Notes: generated by a model not told the origin, from the sequence alone. A stretch of DNA of 64,000 nt from Lucinisca nassula (GCA_963580285.1 OY757014.1:13840725-13904724), one strand, 5' to 3'; shown: positions 20,826 through 29,977, numbered from the stretch's first letter. Made by a program: numbers and translations.

Positions 20826-21645
20826 GCCTGGTTTAATCGACCTACTAGATGCAAACTTTACCTGACGTTTTCCTATGTTCTCAAATAATCTCCCGATCAA
20901 CAATCGCAGTTCTTTGATTAAAAATGTAAATTGGCAGTTGATAGGTCTTTCAATAGGCCATTTATTTCAGGAGAAGTTCAAAATACATTTTTATACACAC
21001 TGATAGGACGACGCATTCGGTGGCGTTTGAGCTGTGTCGCTAGCGTTTACCAATGCCACATAAATGAAATATAGAAATGATATTTCTCAGATGAACAGAC
21101 AATCAAAGGAATGCACTAATATCAAAAGCAAAACTGGCTCATATACAACAATCTTGTCTTTCATGAATCTTCTTACATTCTTTCATATCTCAAAAACAAT
21201 CACTTTTCTGATGTATTTGTGATATTTCGCTCATAAATGTCCGAAACATTGGTTCTAGGTGCTCTCTCTCTCTCTATCTCTCTCTCTTAAACGTGACATT
21301 GTGTTAGCTTTTCTGAACAAACATGATCATTGTCGCTGAAAAGAATATACGTGTATAAGCTATGTATTTGCTCTGGCCTCTTCGCCCATAGCTCATTAAG
21401 TTCATCCTTTAGAATGACGTGGATTCGCTGTCTCCAGCTTTTTTATGATTTTTACGACCCCACTGCGTTTGATATCGTGTTGGCGATGTTTCTCTTCAAA
21501 ACAAAACTGTCCGCAGCGATTTACCCTTTCATCCATGAATGTAAAAGCGAACATTTGCAAAAGCGAACATTTGCAAAAGCGTATGATCGAATGAAAGCAT
21601 ACCCATTTTATCAAACAGGGCGTTTAGTCAATAATCATCAAAAAG
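20826..21645. other. unassigned DNA with TC microsatellite
   Basis: A (TC)n tract with one interruption lies at about 21262-21288. A 16-bp direct repeat (AAAAGCGAACATTTGC) occurs twice near 21543-21575. A 108-codon ORF at 21330-21656 runs into the hairpin at 21647, has no recognisable motif and is probably chance. Confidence 0.5.
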
Positions 21646-21646
21646 A

Positions 21647-21714
21647 TGTCAAATAGTGTAGATCCTGATAAGATGGCACATTGTAATACATATTATCTGG
21701 ATCTATACTGTTTG
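21647..21714. repeat. loose CAGTG...CACTG hairpin core
   Basis: AATAGTGTAGATCCTGATAAG mirrored by TTATCTGGATCTATACTG around GGCACATTGTAATACAT. Same core as the TTAA-MITEs, but their terminal sequences are not seen here. Confidence 0.6.
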
Positions 21715-21903
21715 AATAGATACCTGTACCGGATTGGAGGGTTGAAAGTGTTAACAAGCCATTTTCAGTCCTTGTGGTGGCGGCACTTGTAGTAAACACA
21801 TATAAAACAAATCAAGGAGAAATAAAAAGGCAGACTGACTGGTGGCTAAAACATATTGGGACTGCGTTAAGCGCAAATATTTCTTCGCATCACGTTGAAT
21901 CCG

Positions 21904-22135
21904 TTAACCCTTTTTGTACCAAATGGAATCTTCCTCTTTATATATAGCAGGAGTCCATTTCAAAATTTAGAGGTGTCAGGTTGTGTTTTCTTCAAAACTT
22001 ATTAGGAAATGCAATAGTGTAGGCCCTAATCAGACGCCGCGTTCTGCGGCGTCTGATGCGTTCTGCGGCGTCTGATCTGGGCCTGCACTGTTTGCCAAAT
22101 ACCCGTTTTGGGGTTTCTGGTACAAAATGGGTTAA
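21904..22135 (+). mobile_element. TTAA-MITE-1 with duplicated hairpin tip
   Basis: TTAACCCTTTTTGTACCAAA ... GGTACAAAATGGGTTAA; both TTAA sites are intact. In the hairpin the segment GCGTTCTGCGGCGTCTGAT occurs twice in tandem (about 22031-22066), so the stem has an extra right-arm piece. The short arm begins ATAGTGTAGGCCCTAATCAG. Confidence 0.85.
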
Positions 22136-22180
22136 TAAACATTCCTGTAAATCACGCTTTATATAGAGAAAACTGAGGAT

Positions 22181-22488
22181 TATCATGTTTATAGAGGTTT
22201 ACGCGTCGGACTTGTGTGATCGGGAGGACACGGGTTCGAACCTGCCAGGGTGGCAACATTCTCTCGTGGATATTGGTCATGAAATCTTTTCTACGGTCAT
22301 TCTCTCCCTTCCGCTGATTCAAGAAGGGCAGTTGTCAGTTTCTGGCGAAAGAATGTGCACTGTACTGGTTATCCGCTCACATATGAGCCTGCCCAGCAAA
22401 AGTGTGGATAGGTAAACTGACCGGCTCAAAATGACCTAAAATAGTGCTAACTGGGCCGTTAAACTCTAAAACAAACAAATAAAAACAA
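22181..22488 (+). mobile_element. SINE-3, tRNA-derived
   Basis: Head: TTTATAGAGGTTTACGCGTC (A-box-like) and ACGGGTTCGAACC (B box) spaced as in a tRNA. A body of about 200 bp follows (CAGTTGTCAGTTTCTGGCG, GGATAGGTAAACTGACCGG, GACCTAAAATAGTGC) and it ends GGGCCGTTAAACTCTAAAAC + AAACAAATAAAA. The GTTAAACnnnAAA-CAAA tail resembles the SINE-1 tail, suggesting the same partner LINE (inference). Confidence 0.8.
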
Positions 22489-22592
22489 AGGTTTATTTCA
22501 TTTATTGCCGTGCCAAGACATATGTTGCCATTACTCGTTAGAACAGCAAGGTTTGTAAAATATCATAAATTTCCGTCGGAAAAATAACGTTG

Positions 22593-22842
22593 CATTACGA
22601 ACACCTATTCAAACAAAATGATTTTTTCCCGATAAAAAATCCGATAGTTCCACATTTCTGCTCTAAACATAGATTGTGGGTACTTGTTAGAACCGCAAGG
22701 CGGTTCTATCAAGTACCCACAATCTAAGGTTTTAGCAGAAATAATAATAAAACAAATAATGTATGCCACTGTAAACCCCAATTTTACTATATAAAAGTGG
22801 CGATTGAGGTGGTAAGAAATTTATAGGCGTGTGTTCGTGATG
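22593..22842 (+). mobile_element. FB-A, shortened tip
   Basis: CATTACGAACACC start, GGCGTGTGTTCGTGATG end. The stem has matched changes on both arms (left ACTTGTTAGAACC, right GGTTCTATCAAGT) and the tip is cut to GCAAGGC. Small hairpin CCCCAATTTTAC / TAAAAGTGG. Confidence 0.8.
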
Positions 22843-23023
22843 CGAGTTAAAGAATGCGCAGTGTCGCACAGACACACATTATGTTATTGTAACATGCGTG
22901 CACACTGAAGACAGACACCAGTCTTTAAAAAGGCTTCCCGATTTGTATAAAGAATCTTTGCATCCACAAAGCGAATAGTGAAAACTCTGAAGAGCATATG
23001 CTCGAAGGTCCTGTTTCGCTTTG

Positions 23024-23278
23024 CACCAAGAAAAGACGCCTACATAACATGTACTCCCTTATAATGAAACTAGGGTTTTGAGGGATACATGTTATAATTC
23101 TTATTTCTGCCTAAAAACATAGATAGTGGGTATTCGTTAGAACCACCTCACCGAGGAGGTTCTAACGAATACTCACAATCTATGTTTTGTGTAGATATCT
23201 GAAAACTTTCGTTTTATCTGAACGCACTTTTTTATGGTTAAAGTTTCAATATATTTGAATAGGCGTGTTTTCGTAATG
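23024..23278 (-). mobile_element. FB-A, reverse, arm-matched variants
   Basis: Left terminus decayed (AGAAAAGACGCC); right end AGGCGTGTTTTCGTAATG intact. The palindrome reads TATTCGTTAGAACCACCTC at 23131-23149 and GAGGAGGTTCTAACGAATA at 23153-23171: ATTCG is matched by CGAAT on the other arm. Confidence 0.8.
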
Positions 23279-23609
23279 GCGCGGCCCATTAATCATACAG
23301 CTCATGAGAAATCAATTTGACCAGTCCTTTTGTAAAGCAGCACAGTCTATCATAATACAACCTGTCACAATAAGACTCTACGACCAATCTACTTGTTCTG
23401 GGAACCATTTAAGCGTACAACGAGTTCATTGTTCAGATTAAGAATTGAGGATATGGCTAAACTTTTTACTTTTCGCTGGCCGCAGATAAACATTTCTTGA
23501 CGTCATCTAAACCTTTCAATAGAGCTACCTACACGAACAGTGTAGATCCTGATGAGATGGCTCATCTAACATTTGCCATTCTGATAATGATTATTGTCTA
23601 AACCCCTTA
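23279..23609. other. unassigned DNA with one half hairpin core
   Basis: Includes a single arm, CGAACAGTGTAGATCCTGATG, near 23535. Nothing else is recognised. Confidence 0.4.
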
Positions 23610-23895
23610 CATTATGATAATACACCCGTGCGACATAGTGCATTTTTTCACATCTCCAAAATGGCCATTTTTCTTATGAAAATCCGTGATATTTTTCTTA
23701 TAAATACTGCAAACATAGGTTGTGGGTGCTCGTTAGAACCGCCTTATTGAGGCGGTTCTAACGAGTACCCACAACCTATGTCTTAGAGCAGAAATAAGAA
23801 AAATAATGTAAACCCCCGGAAACCCCAGTTTTTTTTTCTATATAAAGTGGGGTATAGACGTGGTCTCTTCATTTCACGGACTTGTTCACGTGATG
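23610..23895 (+). mobile_element. FB-B hairpin MITE, complete
   Basis: CATTATGATAATACACCCG start with GCGACATAGTGCATTTTTTC; GGACTTGTTCACGTGATG end. Palindrome stem GTGCTCGTTAGAACCGCC / GGCGGTTCTAACGAGTAC, tip TTATTGA. The small hairpin has an 8-T run and a TATATAAAG loop. Confidence 0.9.
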
Positions 23896-24245
23896 TTTGT
23901 TAAATTGGTTATGTCGAAATCCAGAGATAGAAGAGTCCTCTCCAGTACCTCGGGAATGAAAGGGTTAATGTGGTTGAAAACAAATGCACTGGTCAAGTCA
24001 GTGTTACATGTACTAATACATTAATGGGTCCTCAGAGGAAATAGTGGTATATAAAATTGGCGCCCAGAGGCTTATTTGATGTTCATTTACAGATATTTTA
24101 GGTATAAAAGTAATAATTTTTTTTGTAGAAAAAAAAGAAATTATCTCTGCAATTTAAAATATTAATCTAGCCAGCAATGAATATCAGACAAACGTCGCAC
24201 TGACATCAATACGACGTTGCAATGTAACGTCGATGTCGGTCCAAA

Positions 24246-24547
24246 GCCCCCGCCCATAGGGGCTTGAAGAAATATATGGGCTGCATGATGCTTCCACGCA
24301 GAGCTGATACCGGCCCGCACACTAGTACTGGTAAACCGCTTAGAGGATCTAAGCCTGCCCAGGAACCGCGGTGCGAGGCGGACCGTCCATGCTAATAAAC
24401 CCTATTGGTTTCATTTGGCGGCAGGGCTTGAGATGTCATTTCATCTCAATGTCGGGTAAAAGTCCCACAAAATTGGAAGCAACGTCTCCAAAAAGACCTT
24501 TACAGTGTTGACGGGGACGTTAAACCTCAACTCAAACAAACAAACAA
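24246..24547 (+). mobile_element. SINE-1, full length
   Basis: Reference copy for the family: head GCCCCCGCCCATAGGGGC, then TTGAAGAAATATATGGGC, GATGCTTCCACGCAGAGC, CACTAGTACTGGTAAACCGC, AGAGGATCTAAGCCTG, CCAATGCTAATAAACCC-type block, GGCAGGGCTTGAGATGTC, TCAATGTCGGGTAAAAG, AACGTCTCCAAAA, GACGGGGACGTTAAACC and a CAAACAAACAA tail. No clear A or B box is seen in the head, unlike SINE-2 and SINE-3. Confidence 0.85.
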
Positions 24548-24584
24548 GTTAGTGTTACATGTACTAATACACTAATTCCAAGTA

Positions 24585-24677
24585 AGCATTCTACATAAAT
24601 CTACAGCGGGCCGTTAGCGGCCCGTCAGGGTAGCTGACGGGCCGCTAACGGCCCGCTGTAGATTTATGTAGAATGCT
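24585..24677. repeat. perfect 44-bp inverted repeat
   Basis: Arms of 44 bp, identical base for base, separated by the 5-nt loop GGTAG. Each arm runs from AGCATTCTACATAAATC through GCGGGCCGTTAGCGGCCCG (itself partly palindromic) to TCAG. Neighbouring copies of the duplication lack it, so it is an insertion or a very young foldback. As RNA or single strand it would form a highly stable hairpin. Confidence 0.95.
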
Positions 24678-25035
24678 AGCAGGGAATGAGGAAATAGTGG
24701 TATATAAAGTTGGTGCCCAGAGGCTTATTTGATGTTCATTTACACATATTCATAAATGTTTTTAGGAAAAAAAAAATATTTCTGCAATGTCAAATAATTC
24801 CTCGTGCCAGCAAGGAATATCAGACAAACGTCACACTGACATCGATATGACGTTGCAATGGTACGTCGATGTCGGTCCGACGTTGGCTTGCTAATTTTGC
24901 TGTCTTGATTTTTCCTTTGAAGCATATTAATGCTATTTATCTATATAATTCAGGTTGTTTTTTCATGTGTTCAAAGACTGGTCTTTCCTCTTAAATAGCG
25001 CAAACGAACTACAGTCAAAGCGTACTGAAAGTACT

Positions 25036-25291
25036 CATCAGGAAAACAAAGCTTTATAATTATGATCCCCTTGAACCCCACTTTTATATTGTAAAACTGG
25101 GGTTTACAGGGGTAAGCCTTATGTTTCTTATTTTTGCTCTAAAATATAGATTATGGGTACTCGTTAGAAGCGCCTCCATCAGGCGGTTCTAACGAGTACC
25201 CACAATCTATATTTTGAGCAGTAATAAGAAAAAATATCACAATTTTTCATCTGCACAATTTACCATGTAATTGTATAGGCGTGTATGGTGG
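25036..25291 (-). mobile_element. FB-A, ends decayed
   Basis: Start CATCAGGAAAACAAAGC, small hairpin CCCCACTTTTATATT / AAAACTGGGG, palindrome around 25156-25210 (one stem mismatch, AGAAGCGCC), end ATAGGCGTGTATGGTG. Confidence 0.8.
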
Positions 25292-25344
25292 GTCGATTGT
25301 CTCTGATTTTATGCTGGGAAAATAGTCCTGGACTGAGACGTTTC

Positions 25345-25447
25345 ACCCTTAAATTCCAGTTTTTTAGCAAAATACGTAGATCATGAACAGACACCGCGTT
25401 CTGTGGCGTCTGAACTGGGTCTACACTGTTTGCCAAGCCCAACCCAT
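25345..25447 (+). mobile_element. TTAA-MITE-1 fragment
   Basis: Hairpin with tip GACACCGCGTTCTGTGGCGTC and right arm GGGTCTACACTGTTTGCC; the left arm is altered (TACGTAGATCATGAAC). The CAACCCATTC at the right resembles the decayed end. TTAA sites are missing. Confidence 0.6.
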
Positions 25448-25662
25448 TCGAGTCCAGATTCTATAGTGACAGCCCTACGCAACACTCCGACCTAACATAA
25501 ACAACCGTTACCCGGATTTCCGACTTGACAGTGATAGTCACGTGGTCTTCAGCATTAAATAGTTTACTATGCTTTACAACTTTGGTTTGATTTATAAACA
25601 ATCGACCCAAAAAGTTAGGAAAGCACAAAATATTGCCACTCCGTGTGAATCATGCAAATAAA
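25448..25662. other. unassigned DNA
   Basis: No recognised gene or repeat in this short stretch between two elements. Confidence 0.4.
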
Positions 25663-25779
25663 AATCACGTGAACAAGTCAGTGAAATTATAGACCCCTCT
25701 AAACCCGACTTTATATAGAGAAAACTGGGGTTTATGGGGATATAAATGATTGTTTCTTTTTTTCTGCTCCAAAACATAG

Positions 25780-26132
25780 CATCACGAAAACACGCCTATA
25801 TAATTTTGACCCGCTTGAACCCCGCACTTATATGGTAAAACTGGGGTTTGCAGGGGGTATACCTTATTTTTTCTTATTTCTGCTCTAAAATATATATTTA
25901 TGGTTTATGGATACTCGATAGAACCGCCTCGATGAGGCGGTTCTATCGAGTACCCACAATCTATATTTTAGAGCAGAAATAAGAAAAATATCATCGAGGC
26001 GGTTCTATCGAGTACCAACAATCTATATTTTAGAACAAAAATAAGAAAAATATCACACTTTTTCAGCTTAAAATTTTCCTTTTTTCGGTGGTAAAATTTC
26101 CAATGTATTTGTATAGGCGTGTTTTCGTAATG
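25780..26132 (-). mobile_element. FB-A nested in FB-B, with 6-bp duplication
   Basis: CATCACGAAAACACGCC ... GGCGTGTTTTCGTAATG. It is flanked by ACATAG at 25774-25779 and 26133-26138, where uninterrupted FB-B has the motif once. Both arms carry the matched GATAG/CTATC variant. The right arm plus following 30 bp is duplicated in tandem (about 25936-25990 and 25993-26047). Confidence 0.9.
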
Positions 26133-26249
26133 ACATAGGTTGTTGGTACTCGTTAGAACCACCTCAAATGAGGCGGTTCTAACGAGCAACCACAACCTAT
26201 GTTTGCAGTATAAATAAGAAAAGAATTACGAATTTTCATCAGAGAGTTG

Positions 26250-26523
26250 GCCCCCGCCCATAGGGGCTTGAAGAAATATATAGGCTGCACGATGCTTCCA
26301 CGCACAGGTGAATCCGGCCTGCACACTAGTACTGGTAAACCGCTTAGAGGATCTAAGCCTGTCCAGGAACCGCGGTGCGAGGCGGACCGTCCATGCTAAT
26401 AAACCCTATTGGTTTAATTTGGCGACAGGGCTTGAGATGTCATTTCACAAAATTGGAAGCAACGTCTCCAAAATGACCTTTAAAGTGTTGACGGGGACGT
26501 TAAACCTCAAATCAAACAAAAAA
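26250..26523 (+). mobile_element. SINE-1 nested in FB-B
   Basis: Head GCCCCCGCCCATAGGGGC to tail AATCAAACAAAAAAA. The GTCGGGTAAAAGTCCC block is deleted compared with 24246. Inserted in the FB-B segment between CATCAGA and AGTAGCCATTTTGG. Confidence 0.85.
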
Positions 26524-26583
26524 AGTAGCCATTTTGGTTATGTGAAAAAATGCACTATGTCGCACGGATGTGATATCGTAATG

Positions 26584-27131
26584 TACTATGAAAGCTGATA
26601 AAACAATTTCAATGCCTCCTGGTGTGCTTGCAACTTGGTTTGGTATTTTAAGGATTTAATTTAAAAAAATGATGATCAAACCACACCAAACATTGTCAAG
26701 AAAATTATGTCGATACATTTTCTATATTGTATACAAAGACTTAAGGGAAAAAAAACAGCTCGGAATACAAAATGTCAAGACATTAAGGGGGATGGAAACA
26801 CCTGGCAGATTTTCCGCCACTTTTCAAAGGGAGACAAATTTCGGGACTTCCTGTTCACTTTTCTTTAAGCCCTGACCAACTGAAAAAGGGGTCTACTCTT
26901 AAAGGAAAGAATTTGCTCCGCTTTTCTTTAAAAGTTGACCCATGTTTATATGCGAAACAAAAATACTTTTCCAGGAGTTGCCTCCCCTGAAGGTGTATCC
27001 ATTCCCCTTAAGTCTCTCTTTTATTCGGTTAAGATAATGCGAGACAAGACGCTATAAATACGATGATTACTGTGTTATTCTCAAGATGAAACTATTACCA
27101 GAGACAATAATGTCTGTCATATCGGTGGAGC
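26584..27131. other. unassigned DNA
   Basis: No repeat shared within the window. A 68-codon ORF at 26669 has no motif. Confidence 0.45.
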
Positions 27132-27391
27132 CATTACGAAAACACGCCTATATAAATACATTGGAAACTTGACCTCCGAAAAAAAAATCGAAATTTTTAG
27201 AGGAAAAATTGTGATATTTTTCTTATTTCTGCTCAAAATATAGATTGTGGTACTCGGTTCTATCGAATACCCAGAATCTATATTTTAGAGCAGAAATAAG
27301 AAAAATAAGGTTTACCCCTGTAAACCCCAGTTTTACGATATAAAAGTGGGGTTGAAGGGGGTCAAAATTATATAGGCGTGTTCTCGTGATG
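27132..27391 (+). mobile_element. FB-A, tip deleted; first unit of tandem duplication
   Basis: CATTACGAAAACACGCC ... GGCGTGTTCTCGTGATG. The main palindrome is shortened to GTACTCGGTTCTATCGAATAC, so the top of the stem is lost. It is followed by a 30-bp flank (CGAAATGACTTCGGATTC...) that recurs after the next copy. Confidence 0.85.
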
Positions 27392-27421
27392 CGAAATGAC
27401 TTCGGATTCAAGTTGAGCAAC

Positions 27422-27867
27422 CATTACGAAAACATGCCTATAAAATACATTGTAAAGTCTTCCGCTGTAAAGACGAAAATTTTAAGACGAAAATTTTGTG
27501 ATATTTTTCTTATCGAGGCGGTTCTAACGAATACCCACAATCTATATTTTAGAGCGGAAATAAGAAAAATAAGGTTTAACCCCTCAAACCCCAGTTTTAC
27601 TATATAAAAGTGGGGTTCAAGGGGGTCAACATTATTTATAATAATTATAATAATAATCGACCTTATTTATAGAGGGTAACACATTAAGTAAACTAGTACT
27701 AATCTTCCATGTGGCCCTCTTTTCCCGGGTAGAAACCAGTACTAAGCAATGTGGATAAAGTCTCTTGCTCAAGGAAACAACATGTGCCGCTCGTGGGGTT
27801 CGAACCCGGTACCTCTCGATCCCGAGTCCTATACTTTACCACTGCACCACAGCGTGTTTTCGTGATG
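27422..27867 (+). mobile_element. FB-A with V-SINE insertion; second unit
   Basis: CATTACGAAAACATGCC start. The left hairpin arm is missing (CTTATCGAGGCGGTTC joins directly). The small hairpin CCCCAGTTTTAC / AAAAGTGGGG is intact. A tRNA-derived SINE then interrupts at CAACATTAT, and the right end resumes as GCGTGTTTTCGTGATG. The following flank CAAAATGACTTCGGGTTC matches the flank after the first copy. Confidence 0.85.
27638..27851 (-). mobile_element. V-SINE-like tRNA-derived SINE
   Basis: On the minus strand: A box TGGTGCAGTGGTAAAG, B box GGGTTCGAACCCC, then CTTGAGCAAGAGACTTTATC and CACATTGCTTAGTACTGG, and an ATT-rich tail. The GAGCAAG-nnACTTnA block is typical of V-SINE superfamily elements (RUDI is the molluscan example), so I place it there by motif. 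The insertion is confined within FB-A. Confidence 0.75.
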
Positions 27868-27900
27868 CAAAATGACTTCGGGTTCAAGTTGAGTAACGCA

Positions 27901-28289
27901 AAGACGGAAATACATTTGTATGTGTTTCTGGATTTGCGCATGCCATAGAAGAGTGTAGTCTGATCATAGGCTTTGCTGCTATTCAAGGAAACGTTTAGAT
28001 ACTTCAAAAGATTAAAGTTTACAAGATTATTCATCAGAACAGAAAGTTTCACTCATGAAACATATAACAATACAAAGGAAAAAAGAATAAAAACAAAGAA
28101 AAGGAAAAAAGTAATGAAATAAAACTTCTAGCCTATACCTATACTTTAGCTACCAGAGGGAGACATCTTTAAATACCATCTATTTAGGAACATCGGTCTT
28201 TGCTAATTGTTAAAAACAAATTTCTGAGAAAAAAAATCGTTCATTGGATATCATTTGGATAGTTAACACCCATGTGATGAATTTATTTT
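27901..28289. other. unassigned DNA
   Basis: AT-rich, with an A/G-rich stretch near 28075-28110. No gene seen. Confidence 0.45.
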
Positions 28290-28450
28290 TCATAGTGCAA
28301 AGATGGTATTTTTCTAATGACATATTGCCATTGTCATATTTTGTCTTATTTCAGCCTCAATGCGGTTCTAACGAGTACCCACAATCTGTGTTTGTGATCA
28401 AAAATAAGAAAAAAGGTGTAAACCCATTTTACTTTACATATTACGGATTT
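28290..28450 (+). mobile_element. FB copy, strongly decayed
   Basis: CATAGTGCAAAGATGG (FB-B left block), TTGTCTTATTTCAGCCTCAATGC, right arm GGTTCTAACGAGTACCC, ACAATCTGTGTTTG. The left hairpin arm is gone. Confidence 0.55.
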
Positions 28451-28739
28451 GTAAATATGACATACTCTTGTGTACTAAAGGTTTAAAAGATGCTGCCAGC
28501 ATCTTGTTCCCTCTGCTAGACGCTGTAGAAAGCATCCTTAATTTGCATTTCAGACCCCTACCGCAAGAACTGACATTTACAAAAGTTCTTTCTTCTTCGG
28601 ACCATTAGAGATTGGAATGCCCTTCCGGATTCGATCATTTACAGAGGATAGTAAAGCTTGGTGACAGCAGGACTTTCCATATCACTGGTGCTGGTGAATG
28701 AATGTCATTTGACGTGTCATGATTTTATATGGTTCTCGG
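28451..28739. other. unassigned DNA
   Basis: A short inverted motif, ATGCTGCCAGCAT, lies near 28491. Nothing else is recognised. Confidence 0.4.
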
Positions 28740-28985
28740 TTCATTGGTCTCAGTGCAAGTAACAATTGTCGTCTGCTTTGTCGTCTGCTGGTTACTTTAA
28801 AAGTTATTTTTTTTGGCAAACATTGTGGACCCAGATCAGACTGCTCCTCTAAGTCTGATCGGAGTCCACACTGTTTGCCTGTATGCAAAAAATATATATA
28901 TTTTTAAAAAGTTTGCAAAAAGATTCAACAGATGACATAAGCAGACGACATTTTCAGATGTATTTTTCAGGGCGTCTTAAGGGTT
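28740..28985 (+). mobile_element. hairpin family E, copy 1
   Basis: Outer parts TTGTCGTCTGCTTTGTCGTC and AACAGATGACATAAGCAGACG are inverted to each other. The centre is GGCAAACATTGTGGACCC / GAGTCCACACTGTTTGCC with a GACTGCTCC tip. It shares its core with the TTAA-MITEs but has GTCGTCTG-rich ends. Confidence 0.65.
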
Positions 28986-28989
28986 AAGA

Positions 28990-29195
28990 CTAGTTAACAC
29001 TTAATATGCCATTCACAATAACTGTTGTCTGCGCCTGTGTCTGTCGGTTACTTTAAAATTCATAGTTGCAAACACTGTGGTCCCAGATCAGACTGCTCCT
29101 CCAGGAGCACACTGTATCCCTGTATGCCAAATAGTTCAAAAGGTTGCTAGAAATTGCAGCAGGCGACATAAACAGGCGACATTTGCAGATGCAAT
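28990..29195 (+). mobile_element. hairpin family E, copy 2
   Basis: TTAACACTTAATATGCC start, TTGTCTGCGCCTGTGTCTG, core TTGCAAACACTGTGGTCCC with tip CTCCTCCAGGAG, then a right arm that skips its lower part (CACACTGTATCCC), and GCAGGCGACATAAACAGGCG. It follows copy 1 directly. Confidence 0.6.
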
Positions 29196-29380
29196 TGTTG
29201 TTGGTACGAGGGCAAGTCAATAAGTAATCAGCCTATCCCATTTCCAATTGACCGAGACAACCAGGATTTTCATGCATTGTTTCAATACATGTTTTAGGCG
29301 AAATTGCACCTTTATCGTGTCATTCACTCATAAGATATTGAGCGTCAAATGCAAAAGCAAGCTTTTCGTCAAAAGTTTAG

Positions 29381-29935
29381 TACCGTGCTGTAATTCGGTA
29401 CTTGTATTTGAAAGGAAAAACAGGTCAGGAAATAGATTGCGAGTTGACCATTGTTTATGGATATTCTGTACCATCGTATGCTTGGTTGGGGAATTCAAAC
29501 CCGGTAGGACTATACCAGGTCTGGACGCCCATCAGATGTCACCCATAAAGAAATTTGAATAACTAAGTACGAGATTTTGTATACTCTGATGGGCGAATTA
29601 AGATGGAAGAAACAGCGAATGCATTACACATTTCACCTGGTAGCATTTCAACGATTTTACAGGATTGCTTTGGTATGCACAAGCTAACACTCCGTTGGGT
29701 CCCAAAATTCCTTAGCGACGAGCAAATGGCAACCAGAGCATCAGTATGCAGCGCATTGTTGAAGCTGTTTAGGTCAAAGGAAGATGATTGTTTTTTTTTT
29801 GTTTTTTTTTTCACGTCTGGTGACTGTGGACGAGACCTGGGTCCAGTATTATGAGCCGGAGAATCAAAATAAAAAAGGCCCCGTCAAGCGATTATTGTAC
29901 TTATCGCCTATGCGAGCAGCGAAGGTTCAGGTGGG
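29381..29935 (+). pseudogene. mariner-type transposase, broken
   Basis: Recognisable blocks in order, in several frames: YRAVIRYLYLKGKTGQEIDC, VGEFKPGRT, RSGRPSDVTHKEI, SDGRIKMEETANALHISPGS, ISTILQDCFGMHKL, RWVPKFLSDEQMATRASVC, LVTVDETWVQYYEPE and AAKVQ. These match the N-terminal helix-turn-helix region and first catalytic aspartate (DETW) of mariner/Mos1-type DD34D transposases. Frameshifts, stops after KEI, and a T10-G-T10 run at about 29790 break it. The sequence departs from the family after AAKVQ, so the second and third catalytic residues are absent. A possible left TIR (GTACGAGGGCAAGTCAATAAG) lies at about 29206; no right TIR is seen. Confidence 0.8.
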
Positions 29936-29977
29936 CCTGCGTATCCGCGCCGTCTCACCAGAACCTTCGCTGCTCGC
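29912..29977. repeat. 17-bp perfect inverted repeat at transposase break
   Basis: GCGAGCAGCGAAGGTTC at 29912-29928 is mirrored at 29961-29977 around a 32-nt spacer. The left arm is transposase-derived (AAKVQ region); the right arm lies beyond the break point, so it probably arose by a foldback repair event. Confidence 0.85.

Larger units (their letters stand above)
23996..24890. repeat. direct duplication split by SINE-1 and a palindrome
   Basis: Unit 1 is 23996-24245 and unit 2 is 24548 to about 24885. Shared blocks in order: AGTGTTACATGTACTAATAC, GGAAATAGTGGTATATAAA, GCCCAGAGGCTTATTTGATG, TTCATTTACA, GCCAGCAA, GAATATCAGACAAACGTC, GACGTTGCAATG and ACGTCGATGTCGGTCC. SINE-1 lies between the units. 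The perfect hairpin at 24585 is present only in unit 2. Confidence 0.8.
25663..26583 (-). mobile_element. FB-B split by an FB-A and a SINE-1
   Basis: Reverse FB-B: ATCACGTGAACAAGTCAGTG, CCCGACTTTATATAG / AAAACTGGGG, then TTTCTGCTCCAAAACATAG. It is broken by FB-A and resumes ACATAGGTTGTTGGTACTC, hairpin tip, CAACCTATGTTTGCAG, TTTTCATCAGA. It is broken again by SINE-1 and resumes AAGTAGCCATTTTGG, AAAATGCACTATGTCGCACGG, ATATCGTAATG. Confidence 0.85.
27392..27900. repeat. tandem duplication of FB-A plus flank
   Basis: Flank 1 (27392-27421) and flank 2 (27868-27897) share ATGACTTCGG-TTCAAGTTGAG-AAC and each follows an FB-A right end. The unit FB-A plus about 30 bp was therefore duplicated before the SINE landed in the second. 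Confidence 0.75.

Noticed and set aside
27780..27851. possible functional tRNA gene (minus strand)
   Set aside because: tRNA-like head of a V-SINE-type element inserted in FB-A; the acceptor stem is not clear.
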